Assembly (NCBI GenBank): GCA_910586435.1
Contig: CAJUGT010000022.1
Location: 21,183-40,344, forward strand
Length of the DNA: 19,162 nt
Direction: 5' to 3'
Origin: an uncultured Acetatifactor sp.
Lineage (GTDB): Bacteria > Bacillota > Clostridia > Lachnospirales > Lachnospiraceae
The position numbers and the translations under genes were made by a program. Under the pieces are notes generated by a model. It did not search any database and had not been told where the DNA came from. It was given only the letters and a program-made list of their open reading frames with translations. Below are positions 13,392-19,162 of the stretch, one piece after another; the first letter of the stretch is position 1; every line of letters starts with the position of its first letter.

Positions 13392-14279
13392 ATGAAAGAA
13401 CGGTTGGATGTGATTCTGGTGAATCGGGGATATGCCCAGTCCCGTGAGAAAGCCAAAGCAATTATAATGAGTGGAAATGTCTATGTGGACGGACAAAGGG
13501 AAGATAAGGCCGGGACATTTTTTGAGGAAGGGAAAATAAGGCTTGAAGTTCGGGGAAATACCATGAAATATGTAAGCCGGGGAGGGCTGAAACTGGAAAA
13601 AGCGGTGGAATGCTGGAAGCTTGATTTTCATGGAATGATTTGTATGGACATAGGCGCTTCTACGGGAGGATTCACGGATTGTATGCTTCAAAACGGGGCG
13701 GAGAAAGTATATGCCGTAGATGTAGGCCACGGGCAGCTGGCCTGGAAGCTGCGAAATGACAGCAGAGTGGTCTGTATGGAACAGACCAATTTTCGGTATA
13801 CCGTAAGGGAAGATATTGAGGATGATTTGGATTTTGCCAGTGTGGATGTGGCATTTATATCATTGACCAAGATATTGATTCCCGCCAGGAATCTTTTGAA
13901 AACAGGGGGACGGATGGTATGTCTGATTAAACCCCAGTTTGAGGCGGGAAGGGATAAGGTTGGGAAAAACGGGGTGGTCAGGGAGCCGGATACGCATCGG
14001 GAAGTGATTGCTAAGATAGTGGATTACGCGTTTCTTTGTGGCTTTGAAGTGCTTGGTCTGGAATACTCTCCAATCAAGGGACCGGAAGGAAATATAGAAT
14101 ATTTACTCTATCTGAGGAAAAAAGAAGGGTTATCAGAAGAGGTGGAAACACTTTCCGAGCATGAAGCCGAGGAAACTTTACGGAAGGTAATACAGGATGG
14201 TACGGGTATATCCCGTATGCCCCAATGGGGAAGCTTGATTGACGAAATTGTGGAGGAATCACAGAAGGTCAAAAACTGA
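13392..14279 (+). CDS. tlyA: TlyA family rRNA (cytidine-2'-O)-methyltransferase
   Basis: S4-domain plus FtsJ-like SAM methyltransferase. Mycobacterial TlyA 2'-O-methylates rRNA cytidines; the B. subtilis homologue is YqxC, whose target is less certain. 295 residues. An S4 RNA-binding domain covers about 1-60 (RLDVILVNRGYAQSREKA), then YVSRGGLKLEKA, SAM-binding MDIGASTGGFTD (85-96), VDVAFISL (D152), LIKPQFEAGR (K180) and GPEGNIEYLLYL (E236). These give the K-D-K-E set of 2'-O-methyltransferases, with K67 or K70 as the first lysine. ATG 13392 is chosen over an in-frame TTG at 13386, which lies only 3 bases after AGGAG. It lies between dxs and nadK, the conserved order. Confidence 0.94.
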   Translation: MKERLDVILVNRGYAQSREKAKAIIMSGNVYVDGQREDKAGTFFEEGKIRLEVRGNTMKYVSRGGLKLEKAVECWKLDFHGMICMDIGASTGGFTDCMLQNGAEKVYAVDVGHGQLAWKLRNDSRVVCMEQTNFRYTVREDIEDDLDFASVDVAFISLTKILIPARNLLKTGGRMVCLIKPQFEAGRDKVGKNGVVREPDTHREVIAKIVDYAFLCGFEVLGLEYSPIKGPEGNIEYLLYLRKKEGLSEEVETLSEHEAEETLRKVIQDGTGISRMPQWGSLIDEIVEESQKVKN

Positions 14280-14309
14280 CGGTGTGGGATTCTGCTGTGA
14301 AGGAGGGGC

Positions 14310-15179
14310 ATGAAACATTTTTTAATCTATACAAATAGAAGAAAAGATAACAATCTTGTTATGACAAACCGCATCCGAAGCTTTCTGGAATTGAAGGGAC
14401 AGCGAGTGACTGTCAAGGCTGACGGGGATGACTGGAAGGAGAAAAGCACCGCAAACACCGATGACATACCGGCGGATGTTCCCCAGGACGCGGACTGTAT
14501 GATTGTATTGGGCGGGGACGGTACTGTATTGCAGGCAGCCAGGGAGACGAAGAGACTGCACATTCCTATGATAGGTGTCAATCTGGGCACATTAGGATAT
14601 ATGACGGAAATTGAGCCTGCGCATCTGGAGGAATCCCTGGAAAGGCTTATCGCAGGGGACTATGTGCAGGAGAGCCGTATGATGTTAAATGGTAAAGCGT
14701 ATTCTGCGGATGGCGGCACTGCGGAGGGTTGGGCTTTGAATGACATTGTAATTTCCAGAAGCGGTTCCCTGCAAATTATCAAGTTTAATATCTATGTGAA
14801 CGGACAGTTTTTAAATGCTTATCAGGCGGATGGGATGATTGTCACCACGCCCACCGGCTCCACAGGATACAATCTGTCCGCCGGAGGGCCGCTGATAGAA
14901 CCCTGTGCCCAATTGATTACATTGACGCCCATATGTCCTCACTCACTGAATCAGAGGAGTATCATTCTGTCTTCGGAAGACGTAATTGAGGTGGAGATAC
15001 CGGAGTACAGAGGCGGAAGAGTGCAGACTGTGGAGGCAAACTTTGACGGGAGCCAGGTGATACCATTGCGTTCGGGGGAGAAAATCCGAATAGTCAAATC
15101 AGAGAAAGTTACGGAAATTATCCAGCTGAACAGGGTGAGTTTTCTGGAAGTGTTACATAAAAAAATGAAGGAAAATTAA
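14310..15179 (+). CDS. nadK: NAD kinase
   Basis: Phosphorylates NAD+ to NADP+, the only route to NADP in most bacteria; cytosolic. 289 residues. Motifs: GGDGT (68-72) with catalytic D70, NDIVISR (144-150), and the long NAD-binding block with DGMIVTTPTGSTGYNLSAGG (174-193). The start at 14310 follows AGGAGG by a few bases. It lies 30 bases after tlyA and 11 before argR, so is surely co-transcribed with both. Confidence 0.96.
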   Translation: MKHFLIYTNRRKDNNLVMTNRIRSFLELKGQRVTVKADGDDWKEKSTANTDDIPADVPQDADCMIVLGGDGTVLQAARETKRLHIPMIGVNLGTLGYMTEIEPAHLEESLERLIAGDYVQESRMMLNGKAYSADGGTAEGWALNDIVISRSGSLQIIKFNIYVNGQFLNAYQADGMIVTTPTGSTGYNLSAGGPLIEPCAQLITLTPICPHSLNQRSIILSSEDVIEVEIPEYRGGRVQTVEANFDGSQVIPLRSGEKIRIVKSEKVTEIIQLNRVSFLEVLHKKMKEN

Positions 15180-15190
15180 CGGGAGTTGTC

Positions 15191-15652
15191 ATGAAGAAAA
15201 CCAGGCAGAGAAAAATTCTTGAAATTATTCGGGATAATGATGTGGAAACCCAGGAAGATTTGGCAAATCTCCTTCAGGGAGAAGGTTTTCCTGTGACGCA
15301 GGCCACAGTATCAAGGGATATTCGGGAGCTGAATCTGTTTAAAGCGCCGGCGGAAAACGGTGGGCAAAAGTATGCGGCAAAGGAACAGGAAGAGGGCAGG
15401 GAACCTGTAGGAGACAGATATATTCGAGTATTACAGGACGCGTTTGTGTCTGCGGCAGCGGCACAGAATATTCTTGTGCTCAAGACTGTGTCAGGTATGG
15501 CAATGGCGGCGGCAGCGGCGCTGGATGCCATGGCTCTGCCTGAGATAGTAGGATGCATCGCAGGGGATGATACCATATTTGCCGCTGTACACACAGCGGA
15601 AGAAGCACGGGCTCTGGAGGATAAAATACACAGTTTGGTTATTTATGGTTAG
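15191..15652 (+). CDS. argR: Arginine repressor ArgR
   Basis: Arginine-responsive hexameric regulator (ArgR/AhrC) that represses arginine synthesis and activates catabolism in Firmicutes. 153 residues, typical length. The N-terminal winged helix contains TQATVSRDIREL (36-47), the DNA-recognition region; the C-terminal oligomerisation and arginine-binding domain contains GDDTIFAAVHT (GDDT at 125-128), whose aspartates contact arginine in the family. GGGAG precedes ATG 15191. No arginine gene is nearby; the place before recN is the ancestral one. I saw no obvious ARG box in its own leader. Confidence 0.96.
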   Translation: MKKTRQRKILEIIRDNDVETQEDLANLLQGEGFPVTQATVSRDIRELNLFKAPAENGGQKYAAKEQEEGREPVGDRYIRVLQDAFVSAAAAQNILVLKTVSGMAMAAAAALDAMALPEIVGCIAGDDTIFAAVHTAEEARALEDKIHSLVIYG

Positions 15653-15793
15653 TTTTGGCCCACGCAGGTCTTACAAGATTGCAGGGCGCTTTGAAGACAT
15701 TCATAAAATTGGCCGGAGAAGGTGCGAAAGGTGGCAGAAACCGCATAGCATGGGCAGCGGCGGGCAGGGTCACAAGGCCAAAGGAGAGAAAAG
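15653..15793. other. argR-recN gap
   Basis: 141 bases with no convincing gene in an otherwise tight run. TTTGGCC at the left edge and GGCCAAA near 15776-15782 are inverted copies at the two ends. Two overlapping short reading frames (from about 15645 and 15655) are basic, run into recN and have no recognisable motif; I treat them as chance. Confidence 0.35.
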
Positions 15794-17494
15794 ATGTTAC
15801 AGAGTTTACATGTGAAAAATTTAGCGTTAATGCAGGAGACAGAGGTGGAATTCGGCATGGGGCTGAATATTCTGACTGGTGAGACCGGTGCGGGAAAATC
15901 CTTGCTGATTGGAAGTGTTACTCTGGCCCTGGGCGGGAAATTTGACAAAGAAATGCTTCGTAAGGGTACGGACAGTGCTTTGGTAGAGCTTGTGTTTGCG
16001 ACACATGATGAGAGAGTGAGAGAAAAGCTGATTCAGCTGGATCTGGAGCCGGAGGAGGACGGGACTGTTATTATCAGCCGCAGGATGCAGGTGGGGAAAA
16101 GCGTCTATAAACTGAACGGAGAAACAGTTACGGCGAAGCAAGTGAAGGAGCTGGCGGAACTTCTGATAGATATTCATGGGCAGCATGAACATCAGTCCCT
16201 GCTGAATAAAAAGAAGCATATGGAGATTCTGGATGCGTATTGCGGAGAGGCGTTTCTGCCTGTGGCAGAGGAGGTGGAACAGGCATACAGGGAGTGCAGG
16301 GAATTACAAAAGGCTCTGGAAGAAGAATCCATGGATGAGGAGGCCAAAGCAAAGGAACAGGCGTTGGCAGAATTTGAATTACAGGAGATAGAACAGGCAA
16401 ATTTGAAACCGGGCGAGGATGAGGAGCTGGAGCAGAAGTACCGTCTGATGGTAAACAGCAAGAGAATTACGGAAAGCCTGGCGGAAAGTTATCAATATAC
16501 GGGCAATGATTTTGAGGGCGGCGCAGGAAGCGCATTGAGCAGAGCTCTGCGGGCATTGGGCAGCATCTCTGCTCTGGACTCGCGCCTTGGAGAACTGGAA
16601 GGGCAGCTGGCAGAGATAGACAATCTCCTTGCGGACTACAATCGGGACGTGGCGGAATATATGGGGGATTGTGAATTTGATGGGGAAGATTTTGCGGCGG
16701 TGGAAGAGCGGCTGAACCTTATCAATCATTTAAAGGGAAAATATGGCAATACCATTGAGGATGTGATTTCCTATGGGCAGGAACGTCAGCGTCTGCTGGA
16801 CAAGCTGACAGATTATGAGACATATATCTGTCAGCTGGAAGGGAAGCTTGCTGAGTCGAAAAAGCGTCTGGAAACTCTTTGCGCAAAACTTTCCGATATT
16901 CGTGGAAAGAATGCTGTAGCTTTGACAAAACAGCTTAAGACGGCTCTTGTACATTTGAATTTTCTGACAGTGGAATTTGAGATTGTGGTGAATCGTACCC
17001 GGAATATTACGGCGAAAGGGTATGATGATGTGGAGTTTTTGATTTCCACCAATCCCGGCGAGAGCATGAAGCCCTTAAGTCAGGTGGCAAGCGGAGGTGA
17101 GCTTTCCCGTATTATGCTGGCCATCAAGACAGTGTTGGCAGGCAGGGACTCCATTGATACCCTTATATTTGATGAGATTGATACCGGAATCAGCGGCAGA
17201 ACCGCATGGAGAGTGTCCGAGCAGCTTGACACGGTGGCCCATGCCCATCAGGTGCTCTGTATCACCCACCTTCCTCAGATTGCGGCTATGGCGGACAGGC
17301 ATTTTGTCATAGAAAAAAGCAGTCGGTCGGACAATACCATAACGGATATTCGCGTGTTGGAAGAGGAGGAAAGCCTTGGAGAACTGGCACGTCTGCTTGG
17401 GAGCGATGCCCTGACGGATGCCGCTCTTTCCAATGCAAGGGAGATGAGAGTACAAGCTGTGGGGCATAAGGAGAAGAGGGAAAGAGAGGGTTAA
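15794..17494 (+). CDS. recN: DNA repair protein RecN
   Basis: SMC-like ATPase that acts at double-strand breaks to hold or bridge DNA ends for RecA-dependent repair. 566 residues, usual length. Walker A GETGAGKS (29-36), then GQHEHQSLLN, long coiled-coil arms (about 150-390) folding back to the ABC signature with SGGEL at 433-437 and Walker B LIFDEIDTG (D460, E461), and the H-loop CITHLPQIAAMADRH. AAGGAG lies 8-9 bases before ATG 15794. No obvious LexA box is visible in the short leader. spoIVB follows after 80 bases with its own sporulation promoter. Confidence 0.97.
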   Translation: MLQSLHVKNLALMQETEVEFGMGLNILTGETGAGKSLLIGSVTLALGGKFDKEMLRKGTDSALVELVFATHDERVREKLIQLDLEPEEDGTVIISRRMQVGKSVYKLNGETVTAKQVKELAELLIDIHGQHEHQSLLNKKKHMEILDAYCGEAFLPVAEEVEQAYRECRELQKALEEESMDEEAKAKEQALAEFELQEIEQANLKPGEDEELEQKYRLMVNSKRITESLAESYQYTGNDFEGGAGSALSRALRALGSISALDSRLGELEGQLAEIDNLLADYNRDVAEYMGDCEFDGEDFAAVEERLNLINHLKGKYGNTIEDVISYGQERQRLLDKLTDYETYICQLEGKLAESKKRLETLCAKLSDIRGKNAVALTKQLKTALVHLNFLTVEFEIVVNRTRNITAKGYDDVEFLISTNPGESMKPLSQVASGGELSRIMLAIKTVLAGRDSIDTLIFDEIDTGISGRTAWRVSEQLDTVAHAHQVLCITHLPQIAAMADRHFVIEKSSRSDNTITDIRVLEEEESLGELARLLGSDALTDAALSNAREMRVQAVGHKEKREREG

Positions 17495-17510
17495 AAAATA
17501 ATTTTTGGCA

Positions 17511-17539
17511 GAATGAAATAAAAAATACGTCACATACTA
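17511..17539 (+). promoter_or_regulatory. Candidate sigma-G promoter of spoIVB
   Basis: GAATG (17511-17515), a 17-base spacer, then CATACTA (17533-17539). Both boxes match the B. subtilis sigma-G consensus (GHATR, 17-18 bases, CATnHTA) at every specified base. It lies 35 bases before the spoIVB ATG. spoIVB is a sigma-G gene in B. subtilis, so site and gene agree. Confidence 0.85.
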
Positions 17540-17574
17540 TAACGGACAGACATTGATTTCGGGGAGTGTGTGAT

Positions 17575-18927
17575 ATGGAATGGCAGAAGGAAAATAGTAA
17601 TCGTATGAAAGAACAGGCAGAGGAAGGATTGGTAATCCTGTTGCGGAACTGGAAGAAGCGGCAGAAACGCCAACGGATATATCGTATCCTTTTGTCTGTA
17701 ATTTTGTCTATCAGTTGTATGGCACTGACGGGGATGGTTTATTATTATATAGATTGCAGCATTCCTTCCGTGATAAATGTGCGGGCGGGGCAGGAGGAAT
17801 CTTTTCACCTGGGAGTTCCGGCAACTGGAGAGATTGTCAGTGTCAGCGAACAGGGCAGAAGTAATATTCCCCAGGGGGCGGTCAATATAGATTTGAGCCG
17901 GACGGTGACGCTTAAGGCCGCAACGGAATCCAATTATCGGATGCAGGTGAAGCTTTTTGGTTTTCTGTCCTTTAAAAATGTGGATATCAGAGTGATAGAA
18001 GATCAGGAATTGATTCCTGTGGGGGCGCCCATAGGGATTTATGTGAAAACTGACGGAATTCTGGTGGTGGGTACAGGTGAGTTTCAGGGCAGTGACGGTG
18101 TCAGCTATTCTCCGGGAAAGTACATTTTGAGGTCAGGGGATTATATTCGCAAAGTAAATGGTGAGACTGTAACGGAAAAAGATGCATTCATTGAACTTGT
18201 GGAGGAAAGCGGCGGTAAAGAACTGAGGCTCACCGTAGAGCGGGACGGGGAGTTGATGGATTTGAAAGTCACACCGGCAAAGGATGCAGGGGGCGCTTAT
18301 AAAATTGGAGTATGGGTCAGAGATAATGCGCAGGGAGTGGGTACCATGACTTATATTGACAGTCAGGGAAATTTTGGAGCCCTGGGTCATGGAATTACAG
18401 ATGTGGATACCAGCACTTTGATGCATATGGAAGGCGGAACCCTGTATCAGACGGATATAGTGGAGATTCAAAAAGGTTCGGCCGGAAATCCGGGAGAGAT
18501 GACGGGAATGATCATTTATTCCAACGACAGAATTCTTGGGGATATTACCGATAACAGCATACGTGGGATTTTTGGAGTGTGCAATCAGAGAGCCCTTGAA
18601 ATGGGGGTCAGGGAGGCGCTGCCCATTGGACTGAAGCAGGAAATCAAAGAAGGGCCGGCGCAGATTCTCTGTACCGTCAATGGCATAACAAAGTATTATG
18701 ATGTACAGATTACCGCAGTTCGGCTTGATCATGACAATGTAAACCGGGGAATAGAATTGACGGTTACAGATGAGGATCTTTTAAATGTAACCGGCGGTAT
18801 TGTTCAGGGGATGAGCGGCAGCCCCATAATTCAAAATGGAAGATTTATAGGGGCAGTTACCCATGTACTGGTGCAGGACAGCGCCAAAGGGTATGGGATT
18901 TTTATTGAAAATATGTTGGAACATTGA
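17575..18927 (+). CDS. spoIVB: SpoIVB signalling serine peptidase (S55)
   Basis: Forespore-secreted serine peptidase that in B. subtilis crosses into the intermembrane space and triggers pro-sigma-K processing by cleaving SpoIVFA. Clostridia often lack that pathway, so its substrate here is uncertain. 450 residues from ATG 17575 (GGGGAG 8 bases upstream); a GTG at 17566 would add three residues. A basic N-terminus, one membrane helix (about 38-58), a beta-rich region, a PDZ domain (about 155-235, with GKYILRSGDYIRKVNGE), then the S55 domain with H272 in GALGHGI and S414 in GIVQGMSGSPI. It ends the conserved cluster; spo0A, its usual neighbour, is not seen before the window ends. Confidence 0.96.
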   Translation: MEWQKENSNRMKEQAEEGLVILLRNWKKRQKRQRIYRILLSVILSISCMALTGMVYYYIDCSIPSVINVRAGQEESFHLGVPATGEIVSVSEQGRSNIPQGAVNIDLSRTVTLKAATESNYRMQVKLFGFLSFKNVDIRVIEDQELIPVGAPIGIYVKTDGILVVGTGEFQGSDGVSYSPGKYILRSGDYIRKVNGETVTEKDAFIELVEESGGKELRLTVERDGELMDLKVTPAKDAGGAYKIGVWVRDNAQGVGTMTYIDSQGNFGALGHGITDVDTSTLMHMEGGTLYQTDIVEIQKGSAGNPGEMTGMIIYSNDRILGDITDNSIRGIFGVCNQRALEMGVREALPIGLKQEIKEGPAQILCTVNGITKYYDVQITAVRLDHDNVNRGIELTVTDEDLLNVTGGIVQGMSGSPIIQNGRFIGAVTHVLVQDSAKGYGIFIENMLEH

Positions 18928-19042
18928 GAAGAACATTACGGTTGTGCAGACAATGCATTTACCTGTATGAATATTATGGAGCATTGGGGGAGTGAACAGT
19001 GACCTTAGCCAAAAGACTTATTGAAGATTTCGTATAAAGTCA
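18928..19042. other. Gap after spoIVB
   Basis: No gene, terminator or spo0A start recognised. GGGGGAG near 18987 precedes a GTG that opens a frame of only a dozen codons ending at the TAA before the next promoter; it could be a remnant or chance. Confidence 0.3.
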
Positions 19043-19072
19043 TTGACAATGTATATACTATTGTATATACTA
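19043..19072 (+). promoter_or_regulatory. Strong sigma-A promoter with two GTATATAC operators
   Basis: TTGACA (19043-19048), 17-base spacer, TATACT (19066-19071). The 11-mer TGTATATACTA occurs at 19050-19060 and again at 19062-19072, each containing the palindrome GTATATAC (19051-19058, 19063-19070), 12 bases centre to centre. One copy is in the spacer and one covers the -10 box. This is the layout expected for autorepression by the downstream AbrB/MazE-type protein. Confidence 0.8.
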
Positions 19073-19095
19073 AATGTATGGAAGGAGATGATTTT

Positions 19096-19162
19096 ATGCA
19101 AGCAACAATTCAAAAATGGGGAAATTCACAGGGGATAAGGATACCAAAAGCATTTCTTGAAG
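19096..19162 (+). CDS. AbrB/MazE-type antitoxin (5' part only)
   Basis: The first 22 codons of a protein cut by the window end. Residues 5-18, IQKWGNSQGIRIPK, are the swapped-hairpin AbrB/MazE DNA-binding signature, typical of antitoxins paired with a MazF/PemK or related toxin just downstream. GGAGATG precedes ATG 19096 with good spacing. Its promoter carries two palindromes inside the core elements, as autoregulated toxin-antitoxin operons do. The partner is outside the window, so a toxin is inferred, not seen. A stand-alone AbrB-type regulator is the alternative. Its place right after spoIVB, where spo0A normally follows, suggests insertion. Confidence 0.8.
   Translation, partial: MQATIQKWGNSQGIRIPKAFLE

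Noticed and set aside
15645..15882. Short basic reading frames in the argR-recN gap
   Set aside because: No motif, no good start signal, and they run into the recN coding region in other frames.

Overview
The window reads as a chromosomal housekeeping and sporulation block from an endospore-forming Clostridia bacterium, most likely a Lachnospiraceae (Clostridium cluster XIVa) relative. Four things point there: the end of the spoIIIA operon, spoIVB, the Firmicutes gene order asp23-nusB-xseA-xseB-ispA-dxs-tlyA-nadK-argR-recN-spoIVB, and strong purine-rich ribosome binding sites. All genes recognised lie on the + strand. I found no RNA genes, CRISPR array, intact transposase or convincing rho-independent terminator.

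Layout. 1-305: a tandem structured repeat array just upstream of spoIIIAE. 306-3420: spoIIIAE, spoIIIAF, spoIIIAG and spoIIIAH, encoding parts of the mother-cell/forespore channel, with a good sigma-E-like promoter directly before spoIIIAH. 3480-7889: phosphopentomutase (deoB), release factor 3 (prfC) and a lipoprotein-like transglutaminase-fold protein, a block I believe is not usual at this place. 7863-8005: a regulatory gap with two extended -10 promoters and two dyads. 8006-17494: a tightly packed run of Asp23, NusB, exonuclease VII subunits, farnesyl diphosphate synthase, DXS, TlyA-type rRNA methyltransferase, NAD kinase, ArgR and RecN. 17511-18927: a textbook sigma-G-like promoter and spoIVB. 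18928-19162: an AbrB/MazE-type antitoxin start with its own strong promoter, at the place where spo0A is usually found.

The genes cover the SpoIIIA channel and SpoIVB signalling that link forespore and mother cell, isoprenoid precursor synthesis (dxs, ispA), DNA repair (xseA/B, recN), NADP supply (nadK), arginine control (argR), translation (prfC, tlyA, nusB) and nucleoside salvage (deoB).

The least expected signals are small. They are: (1) the duplicated 5' structured repeat, whose end motif ACTGGAATAGGAG recurs as the ribosome-binding leader of xseB and tlyA; (2) a 160-166 bp MITE with perfect terminal inverted repeats between ispA and dxs; (3) a 4 x 21 bp minisatellite in ispA that adds a cysteine-per-heptad insert to the enzyme; and (4) the antitoxin promoter with two identical palindromes. 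I did not find a clear multi-gene system of unknown type.
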